Source: Gallionella sp. (GTDB lineage Bacteria; Pseudomonadota; Gammaproteobacteria; Burkholderiales; Gallionellaceae). Taken from it: a stretch of 64,000 bases of DNA. The stretch is taken from positions 57,298-121,297 of the forward strand of contig JAQTWT010000008.1 of NCBI GenBank assembly GCA_028689145.1, read 5' to 3'. The translations under genes and the position numbers were made by a program. How positions within the stretch are numbered: position 1 is the first letter of the stretch; each line of letters begins with the position of its first letter. A model generated the notes under the pieces. The model did no database searches. It saw nothing but the letters and a program-made list of their open reading frames with translations, and was not told where the DNA came from. Positions 8,986-17,886 of this stretch are shown here, in pieces.

Positions 8986-9855
8986 ATGAGCTTTCTAGAA
9001 GTGCTGCAAGCGTTTCCCGCTGTATTCATCGGCGTGTGCCTGTTTCTGGGTTTGATGGTCGGCAGCTTTCTCAATGTGGTGATTTATCGCCTGCCAAAAA
9101 TGATGGAGTCCGGCTGGCGGCAGCAATGCGCCGAGCTGCATGGCGACGAGCCTGTGCCATCCGCCCCCTACAATCTCGTCGTGCCGCGCTCGGCATGCCC
9201 GCATTGCAATCATGCCATCGGCGCGCTGGAAAATATTCCTGTGCTCAGCTATCTGCTTTTGCGCGGCAAGTGCAAAGGTTGCGGTGCCGCCATTTCGCCG
9301 CGCTATCCGATTGTCGAGGCGATCAGCGGAATCCTGTGCGCCTATGCGGCTTGGCATTTTGGTTACGGGTTGGCAACTGTTGGAGCCTTGCTGCTGATAT
9401 GGGCGTTGCTGGCGCTGACAGTGATCGATTTCGACACGCAATTGCTGCCGGATGACATCACGCTGCCGCTGCTCTGGTTGGGGCTGCTGTTCAATCTGTT
9501 CGGCGTATTCACCGGTCTGCAAAGCGCGGTGCTGGGCGCGATGTTCGGCTACCTCGCGCTGTGGGGTGTGTACTGGATGTTCAAGCTGGTCACCGGCAAA
9601 GAAGGCATGGGCTACGGCGACTTCAAGCTGCTGGCGGCGCTGGGTGCCTGGATGGGCTGGCAAATGCTGCCGCTGATCATCATGCTGTCCTCGATGGTCG
9701 GCGCGGTGGTCGGCATTACCCTGATTGTGGCGGCCAAGCACGGCCGCAGCGTTCCTATTCCGTTCGGCCCGTATCTTGCCGGCGGCGGGCTGATTGCCCT
9801 GTTTTGGGGGCAGACCCTGACACAAGGTTATTTGCAATTACTCGCCGCCCCATAA
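8986..9855 (+). CDS. pilD: Prepilin leader peptidase / N-methyltransferase
   Basis: Membrane aspartic protease that cleaves type IV prepilin leaders after Gly and methylates the new N-terminal Phe; its substrate is the pilin encoded at 25742-26155. The 289-residue product shows the N-terminal A24 domain with the zinc cysteines CPHC...CKGC (near 65-100), 'SFLNVVIYRLP' near 22-32, and the two catalytic Asp motifs 'VIDFDTQLLPDDITLP' and 'GYGDFKLLAALGAWMG'. Start placed at ATG 8986 (MSFLEVLQ); an upstream in-frame extension is translated repeat DNA. coaE follows, as in Pseudomonas and Neisseria. Confidence 0.97.
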   Translation: MSFLEVLQAFPAVFIGVCLFLGLMVGSFLNVVIYRLPKMMESGWRQQCAELHGDEPVPSAPYNLVVPRSACPHCNHAIGALENIPVLSYLLLRGKCKGCGAAISPRYPIVEAISGILCAYAAWHFGYGLATVGALLLIWALLALTVIDFDTQLLPDDITLPLLWLGLLFNLFGVFTGLQSAVLGAMFGYLALWGVYWMFKLVTGKEGMGYGDFKLLAALGAWMGWQMLPLIIMLSSMVGAVVGITLIVAAKHGRSVPIPFGPYLAGGGLIALFWGQTLTQGYLQLLAAP

Positions 9856-9865
9856 CCCCCCCCCC
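9856..9865. repeat. C10 homopolymer tract between pilD and coaE
   Basis: Ten consecutive C residues directly after the pilD stop and before TTTT, 31 bp upstream of the coaE ATG. Confidence 0.85.
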
Positions 9866-9896
9866 TTTTGATACTTCGACCGAACTCAGGATAGAT

Positions 9897-10514
9897 ATGA
9901 TCCAGAATAGGCTGATTATCGGACTCACCGGCGGAATCGGCAGCGGTAAAAGCACCGTTGCCGCGCTGTTTGCACAGCACGGTGCAGGCATCATCGATAC
10001 GGATGTTATTGCACACAGTCTGACACGGGCCAATGGCGAAGCCATGGAATCGATCCGCGCGAGTTTTGGCAACGATTACGTTACGGCTGATAACGCACTG
10101 GATCGTGCCAAAATGCGCGGGCTGATTTTTTCGGATGCTGCCGCCAAGCAACGGCTGGAACAGCTGCTGCACCCCCTGATACGCGAACAAGCCAAGGCGC
10201 AGTTGCGGAAGTTAGAATCGGCTCCCTATATTATTCTGGTCGTCCCCTTGTTGGCGGAAAGCCCGGCATTCAGGCAGCTGGTGCAGCGTGTGCTGGTGGT
10301 GGATTGCGCTGAGAATATTCAGATTGCGCGCGTGGTCGGGCGCAGCGCTATGTCAGAGGCGGAGGTGCGCGCTATTATCGCCCGGCAAACCTCCCGTGCA
10401 GAACGGCTGCAACTGGCCGATGATGTGATACATAATGACGCGGGGCTGGACAATCTGGCCGAACAGGTCGGTATCTTGCACGGGTGCTACTCGAACATTT
10501 TCGGTACCCCTTGA
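9897..10514 (+). CDS. coaE: Dephospho-CoA kinase
   Basis: Phosphorylates the 3'-hydroxyl of dephospho-CoA, the last step of coenzyme A synthesis. The 205-residue product starts at ATG 9897 (MIQNRLIIGL) and has the P-loop 'GLTGGIGSGKSTVA' at about 9-22, the substrate motif 'DTDVIAHSLT' near 36-45 and the lid region 'VVDCAENIQIARVVGR'. An upstream in-frame extension overlaps pilD and is ignored. It is in the order pilD-coaE-zapD-yacG, a cluster also conserved in other beta- and gammaproteobacteria. Confidence 0.97.
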   Translation: MIQNRLIIGLTGGIGSGKSTVAALFAQHGAGIIDTDVIAHSLTRANGEAMESIRASFGNDYVTADNALDRAKMRGLIFSDAAAKQRLEQLLHPLIREQAKAQLRKLESAPYIILVVPLLAESPAFRQLVQRVLVVDCAENIQIARVVGRSAMSEAEVRAIIARQTSRAERLQLADDVIHNDAGLDNLAEQVGILHGCYSNIFGTP

Positions 10515-10747
10515 ATACGGCAGATTTATTGAAATGAGGTCTGTTTATGCCTTTAATCCGCCGGACAGCAGGCGGAGGGATAGGTAGACTGGAAATTGGG
10601 ACTTTTGAAACTGTAAAAGCGGTATTTTGTTTTTGCTGCAATTTCAACAAGCATGTCTTTAATAAATATTGCTAAAGACATCCGGTTAGAGGAGAGCTGC
10701 TGCAGTGCCGAATCCTTTTAAAATAAAATTTATCCGCTAATGTAAAC
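10515..10747. other. Intergenic region before zapD, no gene seen
   Basis: 233 bp with AT-rich segments. A small hairpin ATCCGCC.GG.GGCGGA lies at about 10557-10577, and 'AAATAAAATTTATCC' lies just before zapD. No plausible ORF or RNA was recognised. Confidence 0.5.
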
Positions 10748-11509
10748 GTGATCAATTACGAGTTTCCTCTCAATGAAAAAGTGCGCACTTTGTTGCGACT
10801 GGAGGACTTGTTTGCACGCGCGGAACACTTCATGATGTTGGATCACGGCATGGATCACCATGCCGCTTTGACCTCCCTGTTTGAAATCCTTGAAGTTACC
10901 AGCCGTGCCGACCTGAAATCAGAACTGTTGCAGGAGTTGGAGCGCCAGAAGCGCATGCTTGCCGCGCTGCATAATAACCCCGAGATATCCGAAGCCGCGC
11001 TGGAGAGTATTCTCGCCGAGATTGAAAAAATCTCAGTCGACCTGCTCGCCATGCCCGGCAAGATCGGCCAGCATATGCGCGACAACGAATGGCTGATGGG
11101 TATCAAGCAGCGTACCAGCATCCCGGGCGGCGCATGCGAATTCGACCTGCCTTCCTATCATTATTGGCAAGAACAGGATGTGGTGTTGCGGCGTGAAAGT
11201 CTGCAGATGTGGCTGGCCCCGTTCCTGCCGTTGCATAACGGTTTGGGGATCGTGCTGCGCCTGCTGCGCGATAGCGGCAAAATTTTTCACTTTACCGCGC
11301 ATCAGGGTACATTCCAGCAAATGCAGGGCGGGCGTATCGCGCAGTTGTTGCGCGTCAGTCTGAGCAGCGAATTGGCTTGCATACCGGAAGTCGGGGCCAA
11401 CAAATACGCCATCAATATCCGCTTCATCGCGGCCGACTATGCGGCAAAAACCACCCTGTTCAATCAGGATGTGCCGTTTGATCTTACCTTCTGCAGCCTG
11501 CCCTCATAA
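10748..11509 (+). CDS. zapD: Cell division protein ZapD
   Basis: FtsZ-bundling factor (DUF1342/YacF) that acts at the cytoplasmic Z-ring. The 253-residue product shows the family N-terminus '[21 protein letters not shown]' spread over residues 2-22 and '[18 protein letters not shown]' later; length is typical. The start codon is GTG at 10748, which gives the standard N-terminus. yacG begins 2 bp after the stop, so the two are almost certainly translationally coupled. Confidence 0.95.
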   Translation: MINYEFPLNEKVRTLLRLEDLFARAEHFMMLDHGMDHHAALTSLFEILEVTSRADLKSELLQELERQKRMLAALHNNPEISEAALESILAEIEKISVDLLAMPGKIGQHMRDNEWLMGIKQRTSIPGGACEFDLPSYHYWQEQDVVLRRESLQMWLAPFLPLHNGLGIVLRLLRDSGKIFHFTAHQGTFQQMQGGRIAQLLRVSLSSELACIPEVGANKYAINIRFIAADYAAKTTLFNQDVPFDLTFCSLPS

Positions 11510-11511
11510 TA

Positions 11512-11814
11512 ATGGCAGGAAAAGCACCGCCAATCGTGACCTGTCCGCATTGCGGCAAGGAACATCAATGGGATACCAGCAACCGCTTCCGCCCGTTTTG
11601 CAGCGAACGCTGCAAGATGATTGATCTGGGCAAGTGGGCCAACGAAGAATACCGCGTCGAACAGCCAGACGGGGATGATGAACATATCACTCCTGATGAT
11701 GACCATGCCCGTCTCCCTCTCTCCCGTTTTACGGGAGAGAGGGACGCGGTCTCGCTATGCGAGTTTCACGTTAGCGACGAACAGGAATTTACCGAGCCAA
11801 CTCACCAAGCCTGA
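11512..11814 (+). CDS. yacG: DNA gyrase inhibitor YacG, with repeat-derived C-terminal tail
   Basis: Small zinc protein that binds GyrB and inhibits gyrase. Zinc ligands CPHC (11-14) and C30/C34 in '[19 protein letters not shown]' are intact. YacG proteins are usually about 60-70 residues; this one is 100. The extra about 33 C-terminal residues (from about RLPLSRF) are encoded across a perfect 13-bp inverted repeat at 11715-11743, so the tail appears to be repeat-derived. The last 13 bp overlap the convergent Nudix-ThiE gene. Confidence 0.93.
   Translation: MAGKAPPIVTCPHCGKEHQWDTSNRFRPFCSERCKMIDLGKWANEEYRVEQPDGDDEHITPDDDHARLPLSRFTGERDAVSLCEFHVSDEQEFTEPTHQA
11715..11743. repeat. CCCTCTCTCCC/GGGAGAGAGGG palindrome inside yacG
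   Basis: Perfect 13-bp arms CCCTCTCTCCCGT and ACGGGAGAGAGGG around TTT. It belongs to the same family as copies in the U32 peptidase, rluD, pgeF and tpsA genes. Confidence 0.85.
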
Positions 11815-12776
11815 CGTAAAAGCGATATCCCGTGTGCGCCGTGTTGCCATGCGGTCTGCATATCGTCTGGTGTCAAACCGCCCAAGGCATATAGCGGAAC
11901 CGTGCAACCGCCCGCGATCTCTGCAAAACTGTCCCATCCCAGCGCAGGCTCGCCAGGATGCGACATTGTCGGCAGCACCGGACTCAGCAGTGCGAAATCG
12001 CAGCCCAACACCTCGGCACGGCGCAGTTCCTCCGTACTGTGGCAGGAAGCACCACACCAGGGCAGATCGGGTCGCGCCGTTAATTCCGCCAACTGCGTTG
12101 AAGTCAACTGCACCCCGTCCGCCCCGATCTCGCGCGCCAGCTCGATGTCGGCATTGACGATCAAGCGCGCACCGCAGGCCTGCAGCAACGGCAGCATCTT
12201 CAGCGCCAACGCGCGCAATTCAACCCGTGAATAATGCTTCTCGCGCAACTGCACCAGCCGCAGCCCGTTGTGCAGCGCGGCCTCCAGCCGCCGCAGGAAT
12301 TCCGCTTCGCCCAACTCTTTGGCGTTGCTGATCGCATACAGTGCGGGCAATTCCAGTGCGCGCAGGATCGGTGCGTTGGCGGGCAGAATAGGGGATACGT
12401 TAACGGAATTTTCTCTGTTCGTCCTGAGGTATCGAAGGGCTGACGGCTGCCAAGCAAACTCCTGCCCCTCATGCGGATGCAACTCGCCGCTCCACTCGGT
12501 CACGCGGAAGAAATGCAGTTTGACCGTGGCATGCGGATAGGTGAACACCCGCGTCAGCCACGGGTAGGCGTTGGTCACCGTGATGCCCAGCTCCTCGCGC
12601 AGCTCGCGCACCAGCGCGTGGTAGGGTGTTTCGCCCGCCTCGATTTTGCCGCCGGGGAATTCCCAGTAGCCCGCCCAGATTTTGTCTGCTGGTCGTTGTG
12701 CCAACAGGAAAGAGCCGTCGGGTCGTTGTAGCACGGCGGCAGCAACTTCGACGATTTTTGTGTTTTTGGTTTGCAT
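11802..12776 (-). CDS. Nudix (MutT-like) hydrolase fused to a thiamine-phosphate-synthase-like domain
   Basis: N-terminal half: Nudix domain with the box '[20 protein letters not shown]' continuing ELGI, most like MutT 8-oxo-dGTP diphosphatase. C-terminal half (about 150-324): TIM barrel similar to ThiE ('[20 protein letters not shown]', '[20 protein letters not shown]', 'LLSPVLPT', '[12 protein letters not shown]'). This two-domain arrangement is common beside argJ and secA in proteobacteria; the thiamine activity of the second domain is doubtful. The linker '[14 protein letters not shown]' overlaps a short repeat (12417-12446). Start set at ATG 12776; TTG 12782 is possible. Confidence 0.92.
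   Translation of the reverse strand: MQTKNTKIVEVAAAVLQRPDGSFLLAQRPADKIWAGYWEFPGGKIEAGETPYHALVRELREELGITVTNAYPWLTRVFTYPHATVKLHFFRVTEWSGELHPHEGQEFAWQPSALRYLRTNRENSVNVSPILPANAPILRALELPALYAISNAKELGEAEFLRRLEAALHNGLRLVQLREKHYSRVELRALALKMLPLLQACGARLIVNADIELAREIGADGVQLTSTQLAELTARPDLPWCGASCHSTEELRRAEVLGCDFALLSPVLPTMSHPGEPALGWDSFAEIAGGCTVPLYALGGLTPDDMQTAWQHGAHGISLLRQAW
12417..12446. repeat. GTTCGTCCTGAG...TCGAAGGG repeat in the Nudix/ThiE linker
   Basis: The GTTCGTCCTGAG...TCGAAGG core matches, in inverse orientation, the CCTTCGACAGGCTCAGG...GAAC copy at 13119-13141. Here it is translated in frame between two domains. Confidence 0.6.
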
Positions 12777-12813
12777 GTTCAATGTGATCTTTCAAACAAG
12801 GCCGTTTGCCCTG

Positions 12814-12865
12814 ATAACCAGCGACTTGGCTGGCGTTTTTTGACAGCCTAGTCGAATGGCTAGTT
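12814..12865. repeat. Family-A palindromic element (ATAACCAGCGACTTGG...CTAGTCGAATGGCTAGTT)
   Basis: Imperfect inverted repeat in the gap upstream of the Nudix-ThiE gene. Its reverse complement aligns along most of its length with 46982-47034 inside rluD, and its ends match 28763-28807. Confidence 0.75.
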
Positions 12866-12895
12866 GTTTCATCAGCTTGTCGAAGGGTGTCGTGC

Positions 12896-13145
12896 GTAGG
12901 TTGGGTTAGCAGTTTCATCGCGTAACCCAACATCAAATGTAAAACCAAATCAACACCGCCGGGGGGCGCCTTCTTTTTGGTTACTTTATCTTGGCGAAGC
13001 AAGAAAAAGTGACTAGCTGCCGGGCTACCCCCGGCGGTGTTGATTTTGAGGTTGAAGAATGGAGTTTCTACCCTCTCCCTAGCCCTCTCCCTGCAAGGGA
13101 GAGGGGATAGGTCGGAACCCTTCGACAGGCTCAGGGCGAACGGAG
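12896..13145. repeat. Cluster of four different short repeats between the Nudix-ThiE gene and argJ
   Basis: The 384-bp gap 12777-13160 holds no credible gene. After the family-A element it contains: GTTGGGTTAGC/GCGTAACCCAAC (12896-12931); a 19-bp perfect inverted repeat AAATCAACACCGCCGGGGG with its mirror at 12947-12965 and 13028-13046, around a Lys-rich-encoding core; a CCCTCTCCCTGCAAGGGAGAGGG hairpin at about 13084-13107; and CCCTTCGACAGGCTCAGGG (13118-13136). It is a repeat landing site. Confidence 0.75.
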
Positions 13146-13160
13146 TGGGTGGGAGGCAAC

Positions 13161-14390
13161 CTAGCTGCGATAACTCGCGTTAATCTTCACATAATCGTAA
13201 GAAAAATCACAAGTCCACAATGTCGCCTTCGCCGAACCGCGATTCAACACCACGCGAATTGTGATGTCACTCTGCCCCATCACCCGTTGCCCATCCTCTT
13301 CGCGATAGCTGGCCGCACGCCCGCCGTTCTCGGCGACCAGCACATCATCGAGATACAGCTTGAGCACATCGACATCCAGATCGGCGACACCCGCATAACC
13401 GATTGCGGCGAGGATGCGGCCGAGGTTGGGGTCGGAGGCGAAGAACGCGGTTTTGACCAGCGGCGAGCGGGCGATGGCGTAGCCGATCTGTTTGCATTCG
13501 GCTTCATCCTTGCCGCCTTCGACCTGCACGCTGATGAATTTGGTCGCGCCTTCGCCGTCTCTTACGATGGCTTGCGCGAGGTAGATAGCGACTTCGCTGA
13601 CGGCGGCTTGCAGTGCGGCGAATGCCGCGCTGCCGGCATTACTGATCTCGGGTAGGGCGGCTTTTCCGGTGGCGATCAGCATCAGCGCATCGTTGGTGGA
13701 GGTGTCACCGTCCACGGTGATGCAGTTGAACGAGCGGTTGGCGGCGCTGCTGACCATTTGTTGCAGCAATGGTTGCGCGACTGAGGCATCGGTGGCGATG
13801 TAGCCGAGCATGGTCGCCATGTTCGGGTGGATCATGCCGGAGCCTTTGGCGATGCCGGTGACGGTGATGGTCACGCCGTCTATGGTGACCTGCTTGGAAA
13901 TCGCCTTGGCGACGATGTCGGTGGTCATGATCGCGTGCGCGGCATCAAACCAGTTGTCGGCGCGCATGTTTGCCACGCAACCGGGCAGTCCTGCGGTGAT
14001 CTTGCCGACCGGCAGCGGCTCCATGATTACGCCGGTGGAGAACGGCAGGATCTGCGCGGTCTGGCAGCCCAGCAATCCCGCCAGCGCAGCGCAGGTGGTG
14101 CGCGCATCCTGCATGCCCTGTTCGCCGGTTCCGGCATTGGCGTTGCCGGTGTTGACCACCAGCGCGCGGATGCCGCCCGGTTGTGCGAGGTGTTCGCGCG
14201 CCACGATCACCGGGGCCGCGCAGAAGCGGTTTTTGGTGAACACGCCGGCAACCCGCGCGCCTTCGCTCAACTGCATCACCAGCAAATCTTTGCGGTTCTC
14301 GCGCTTGATGTTGGCTTCGGTGACACCCAGAAAAACGCCCGCAACGGGCAACAGTTGTGCCGCGACGGGCGAGGTCAGATTGACTGGCAT
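13161..14390 (-). CDS. argJ: Bifunctional glutamate N-acetyltransferase / amino-acid acetyltransferase
   Basis: Recycles the acetyl group from N-acetylornithine to glutamate in arginine synthesis. It is made as a precursor that self-cleaves at an Ala-Thr bond. The 409-residue product shows '[14 protein letters not shown]' near 95-108, '[16 protein letters not shown]' and the processing motif '[17 protein letters not shown]', in which the Thr before MLG is the nucleophile. ATG 14390 is preceded by AAAGGAAA. It lies downstream of a cNMP-domain gene and secA on the same strand but is separated from them by a 120-bp palindromic element. Confidence 0.97.
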   Translation of the reverse strand: MPVNLTSPVAAQLLPVAGVFLGVTEANIKRENRKDLLVMQLSEGARVAGVFTKNRFCAAPVIVAREHLAQPGGIRALVVNTGNANAGTGEQGMQDARTTCAALAGLLGCQTAQILPFSTGVIMEPLPVGKITAGLPGCVANMRADNWFDAAHAIMTTDIVAKAISKQVTIDGVTITVTGIAKGSGMIHPNMATMLGYIATDASVAQPLLQQMVSSAANRSFNCITVDGDTSTNDALMLIATGKAALPEISNAGSAAFAALQAAVSEVAIYLAQAIVRDGEGATKFISVQVEGGKDEAECKQIGYAIARSPLVKTAFFASDPNLGRILAAIGYAGVADLDVDVLKLYLDDVLVAENGGRAASYREEDGQRVMGQSDITIRVVLNRGSAKATLWTCDFSYDYVKINASYRS

Positions 14391-14418
14391 AAGGTTTCCT
14401 TTAACTGTGGGGCATCCC

Positions 14419-14541
14419 TGAAAATTCAGAGTTCGCCCAAATGCAAGGCGCGGGAAAAATTTTGCTGCGCCGCATATGTATTATATGCAAGCAAGAAATT
14501 TTTTCTGCAACGCAGCATTTGGGATGAAATCTGGATTTTAA
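14419..14541. repeat. About 120-bp MITE-like element with about 25-bp imperfect terminal inverted repeats
   Basis: The left arm GAAAATTCAGAGTTCGCCC then AAATGC (14420-14444) mirrors the right arm GCATTTGGGATGAAATCTGG then ATTTTA (14515-14541). The interior has a second pairing, CGCCGCATATG with ATATGCAAG. It fills the gap between argJ and the cNMP gene, and the stop codon of the latter (14538-14540) lies in the right arm. Confidence 0.7.
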
Positions 14542-15023
14542 TAACGGCCATGTACGCGGTAGATGTAATTGCTCAACTCCGCCGATTGTGCGTTCATGCG
14601 GCGCACGATACCATGCACGTCGCGCACTACACCGCGCATTACCTTGTACATGATCATCGGATGGGTATTGATCAGCGTCTCGAATTTAACTCTGGGCATG
14701 CTCAACACTTTGGTTTCGCCGATCGCGCTGAGGGTCGCGCTGATATGCGCGGAGGTGCCGCCCGCAAAGGTGATGATACCGGCCAGATCGCCCGGTTTTA
14801 GCACGTGGATCGCGGCTTCGCCGTCGCGGCTCTGGATATTTACCTGGATTTCGCCATGCGCAAGGATATACAGGTTGTCCGGTTGTTCGCCGCCCGGATG
14901 GATGATCGCCTCGCCTGATTTAAAGTCCTGTACTTCAAACAATCCCGCGATAATTTCCACTTCGGCATCGTTTAATTCCTCGGTGATCGTCGAGGTGCGC
15001 AGCGTATCAATTATTAATGACAT
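14538..15023 (-). CDS. Cyclic-nucleotide-binding-domain protein without DNA-binding domain
   Basis: 161 residues forming a single CRP-like beta-roll ('SGEAIIHPGGEQPDNLYILA', 'GDLAGIITFAGGTSAHISAT') followed by a helical tail; there is no HTH. The usual phosphate-binding cassette Glu and Arg are not obvious (GDLAGIITFAGG instead of FGE-L----R-A), so cAMP/cGMP binding is doubtful. AAGGAG lies 6 nt before ATG 15023. It starts 19 bp after secA on the same strand, so it is likely co-transcribed. Function unknown; a protein-interaction or membrane-state sensor role is speculative. Confidence 0.85.
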   Translation of the reverse strand: MSLIIDTLRTSTITEELNDAEVEIIAGLFEVQDFKSGEAIIHPGGEQPDNLYILAHGEIQVNIQSRDGEAAIHVLKPGDLAGIITFAGGTSAHISATLSAIGETKVLSMPRVKFETLINTHPMIMYKVMRGVVRDVHGIVRRMNAQSAELSNYIYRVHGRY

Positions 15024-15042
15024 CCCGTTCTCCTTTCGCGTG

Positions 15043-17787
15043 TTAACTTAATTTACCGTGGCACTGCTTGTATTTTTTGCCGGAACCGCACGGGCACGGG
15101 TCATTGCGTCCCACTTTGTGCCCATCGCGTACAAATGGCTTGTGTTCTTCTCCGGCTGACTCCGCGTCGCCGGATTGTCCGGCTGAGTGACCCAGTGCCT
15201 CGTCGTAATCGGCGTGATGATATTGCACATTTTCCGGCGCTGCAGGAGTTTCTACCGCCCCGACATCTTCCTCGTTGCGCACCTGTACGGTCATCAATAC
15301 CTGCGTCACTTCGCGCTTGATCGCGTCGAGCATCAACGAAAACAGCTCGAAAGCCTCGCGTTTGTATTCCTGCTTGGGGTTCTTTTGCGCATAACCGCGC
15401 AGATGGATACCCTGGCGCAGATGATCCAGCGCGGCGAGATGTTCGCGCCAGTGCGAATCCAGACTTTGCAGCATGATGACCCGCTCATAGTGGTGCATGG
15501 GCTCGCCGCCCACCATGTCCAGTTTGGCCTGATATTGCTGCTGTGCCTGCCCGGTGATACGGGCACGCAAACCGGCCTCGTTCAATTGTTTGTCTTCCTC
15601 CAGCCATTGCACCAGCGGTAATTCCAGACGGAATTCGGCAATCAGTGCTTTTTCCAGTGCGGGAACATCCCATTGTTCTTCCATGCTGTGCGGCGGGATA
15701 TGCTGGTTGATGGTGTCTTCCAGCACGCTTTCGCGCATCGCCTGGATGGTTTCGGATATATCCGAGCTTTCCAGCAATTCGCTGCGTTGCTGGTAGGTTA
15801 CTTTGCGCTGGTCGTTGGCAACATCGTCGTATTCGAGGATTTGCTTGCGCATGTCGAAGTTGCGCGCCTCGACTTTGCGTTGCGCGTTTTCGATGGCGCG
15901 AGTCACCCAGCTGTGTTCGATTGCTTCGCCTTCCGGCAGCTTGAACTTGTTCATGATCGCCGTGACACGGTCGGAAGCGAAGATGCGCAACAGCGGATCT
16001 TCCAGCGACAGGTAGAACCGGCTCGAGCCGGGATCGCCCTGACGGCCGGAACGGCCGCGCAACTGGTTGTCCACGCGGCGCGATTCGTGCCGTTCGGTGC
16101 CGATGATATGCAGTCCGCCGCTGTCCAGCACCTGTTGGTGCAGTTGCTGCCATTCGGATTTCAATTGCGCGATACGCTGCTCTTTTGAGGCTTCGTCAAG
16201 ACTTTCATCCGCGCGGACGAGTTCGATTTGTTTTTCGACATTGCCGCCCAGCACGATGTCGGTACCCCGGCCTGCCATGTTGGTGGCGATGGTGATCATT
16301 TTTGGTTGTCCGGCCTGCGCGATGATCTGCGCTTCGCGTTCGTGCTGTTTGGCATTCAGCACCTGATGCGGCAGCTTGTCGCGCTCAAGATAATCCGACA
16401 GCAATTCCGAATTTTCAATCGAGGTCGTTCCCACCAGTACCGGTTGGCCGCGCGCGTAGCAGTCTTTGATGTCGTCGATGGCGGCCAGATATTTTTCCTT
16501 GGCGCTGAGATACACCTTGTCCATCTGGTCGTTGCGGATCGTCGGGCGATGCGGCGGGATGATTACCGTTTCCAGACTGTATATTTGCTGGAATTCATAC
16601 GCTTCGGTATCCGCCGTGCCGGTCATGCCCGCCAGCTTGTGGTACATGCGGAAATAATTCTGGAAGGTGATCGAGGCCAGCGTCTGGTTTTCCTTCTGGA
16701 TCGCCACGCCCTCTTTGGCTTCCACCGCCTGGTGCAAGCCGTCCGACCAGCGCCGTCCGGCCATCAAACGGCCGGTGAATTCGTCCACGATCACGACTTC
16801 GCCGTCCTGTACCACATAGTTCTGGTCGCGGTGATACAGGCTGTGCGCGCGCAATGCCGCATACAGGTGGTGGATCAGGGTGATGTTGGCGGGGTCGTAC
16901 AGGCTGCCGCCGGCAGGCAACAAGCCCGCCTGAGTGAGGATGCTTTCCGCGTGTTCGTGGCCGGATTCGGTGAGCAATATCTGGTGGTTTTTCTCGTCCA
17001 CGCTGAAATCGCCCGGACCGTTGGCTTCTGCTTCGCCTTTCTGGCGCACCAGTTGCGGTACCAGTTGGTTGACGCGCACATAGATGTCGACATTGTCTTC
17101 GGCCTGGCCGGAGATGATCAGCGGGGTGCGCGCCTCGTCGATCAGGATCGAATCCACTTCATCCACTATGGCGTAGTTGAGCGGGCGCTGGAAACGCTCG
17201 GCGGCCTGCGTTGCCATGTTGTCGCGCAAATAATCGAAACCGAATTCGTTGTTGGTGCCGTACGTAACATCGGCGGCGTAAGCGGCCTGTTTTTCGGAAT
17301 GCGGCATTTGCGACAGGATTACGCCCACCGACAGGCCGAGGAAACGGTACAGCTTGCCCATCCACTCGGCATCTCGTGCGGCCAGATAATCGTTCACCGT
17401 CACGACATGCACGCCCTTGCCGGAAATCGCGTTCAGGTAAACCGGCAGGGTAGCCATCAGGGTTTTGCCTTCGCCGGTGCGCATTTCGGCGATCTTGCCG
17501 TAATGCAGCACCATTCCGCCGATCAGCTGCACATCGTAATGGCGCATTCCCAGTGCGCGTGTGCTTGCCTCGCGTACCACGGCAAACGCTTCAGGCAACA
17601 GTGCGTCGAGCGTTTCGCCCTGTGTAAAACGCTGCCTGAAGCTGTCGGTTTTTAGACGTAATTCGTCATCGCTTAATTTTGCGATATCGGCTTCCAGCTT
17701 GTTGATGGATAGCACAGTAGCGCGATATTGCTTGAGCAGGCGGTCATTGCGGCTGCCGAAGACTTTTTTCAATACACTGGAAATCAT
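15043..17787 (-). CDS. secA: Preprotein translocase ATPase subunit SecA
   Basis: Motor ATPase that pushes unfolded preproteins through SecYEG. The 914-residue length is normal. It shows Walker A '[14 protein letters not shown]' near 100-113, '[20 protein letters not shown]' near 205-224, helicase motif '[20 protein letters not shown]' and a C-terminal zinc-binding SecB/phospholipid tail '[19 protein letters not shown]'. Encoded just after an M23 peptidase gene and a terminator. Cargo within the window includes TpsA, pilin, cytochromes, BamD and Slt. Confidence 0.98.
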   Translation of the reverse strand: MISSVLKKVFGSRNDRLLKQYRATVLSINKLEADIAKLSDDELRLKTDSFRQRFTQGETLDALLPEAFAVVREASTRALGMRHYDVQLIGGMVLHYGKIAEMRTGEGKTLMATLPVYLNAISGKGVHVVTVNDYLAARDAEWMGKLYRFLGLSVGVILSQMPHSEKQAAYAADVTYGTNNEFGFDYLRDNMATQAAERFQRPLNYAIVDEVDSILIDEARTPLIISGQAEDNVDIYVRVNQLVPQLVRQKGEAEANGPGDFSVDEKNHQILLTESGHEHAESILTQAGLLPAGGSLYDPANITLIHHLYAALRAHSLYHRDQNYVVQDGEVVIVDEFTGRLMAGRRWSDGLHQAVEAKEGVAIQKENQTLASITFQNYFRMYHKLAGMTGTADTEAYEFQQIYSLETVIIPPHRPTIRNDQMDKVYLSAKEKYLAAIDDIKDCYARGQPVLVGTTSIENSELLSDYLERDKLPHQVLNAKQHEREAQIIAQAGQPKMITIATNMAGRGTDIVLGGNVEKQIELVRADESLDEASKEQRIAQLKSEWQQLHQQVLDSGGLHIIGTERHESRRVDNQLRGRSGRQGDPGSSRFYLSLEDPLLRIFASDRVTAIMNKFKLPEGEAIEHSWVTRAIENAQRKVEARNFDMRKQILEYDDVANDQRKVTYQQRSELLESSDISETIQAMRESVLEDTINQHIPPHSMEEQWDVPALEKALIAEFRLELPLVQWLEEDKQLNEAGLRARITGQAQQQYQAKLDMVGGEPMHHYERVIMLQSLDSHWREHLAALDHLRQGIHLRGYAQKNPKQEYKREAFELFSLMLDAIKREVTQVLMTVQVRNEEDVGAVETPAAPENVQYHHADYDEALGHSAGQSGDAESAGEEHKPFVRDGHKVGRNDPCPCGSGKKYKQCHGKLS

Positions 17788-17830
17788 GTTGTTCCAAACT
17801 ACAAAATAATAGGGTTTCTAACCGCAAATA

Positions 17831-17865
17831 ATAAAAAGGGTGAGGCTGTTCATCACCTCACCCTT
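17831..17865 (-). terminator. Rho-independent terminator after the M23 peptidase gene
   Basis: Arms AAGGGTGAGG and CCTCACCCTT around a 10-nt loop, followed on the minus strand by TTTTTATTATTT. It separates the M23 gene from secA. Confidence 0.87.
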
Positions 17866-17886
17866 GCCAAATATCCATTACCGCTG

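Noticed and set aside
11965..12150. Possibility that the ThiE-like domain is the main thiamine phosphate synthase
   Set aside because: It is fused to a Nudix domain in the common argJ/secA context and no thi genes are nearby, so I called it ThiE-like only.
8885..13110. CRISPR-like arrays among the many short repeats
   Set aside because: Repeats are palindromic, dispersed and unequal in spacing; there are no regular spacers and no cas genes.
16228..17655. 475-codon plus-strand ORF antisense to secA
   Set aside because: Shadow of a highly conserved gene; the product has no recognisable domain and no ribosome binding site.
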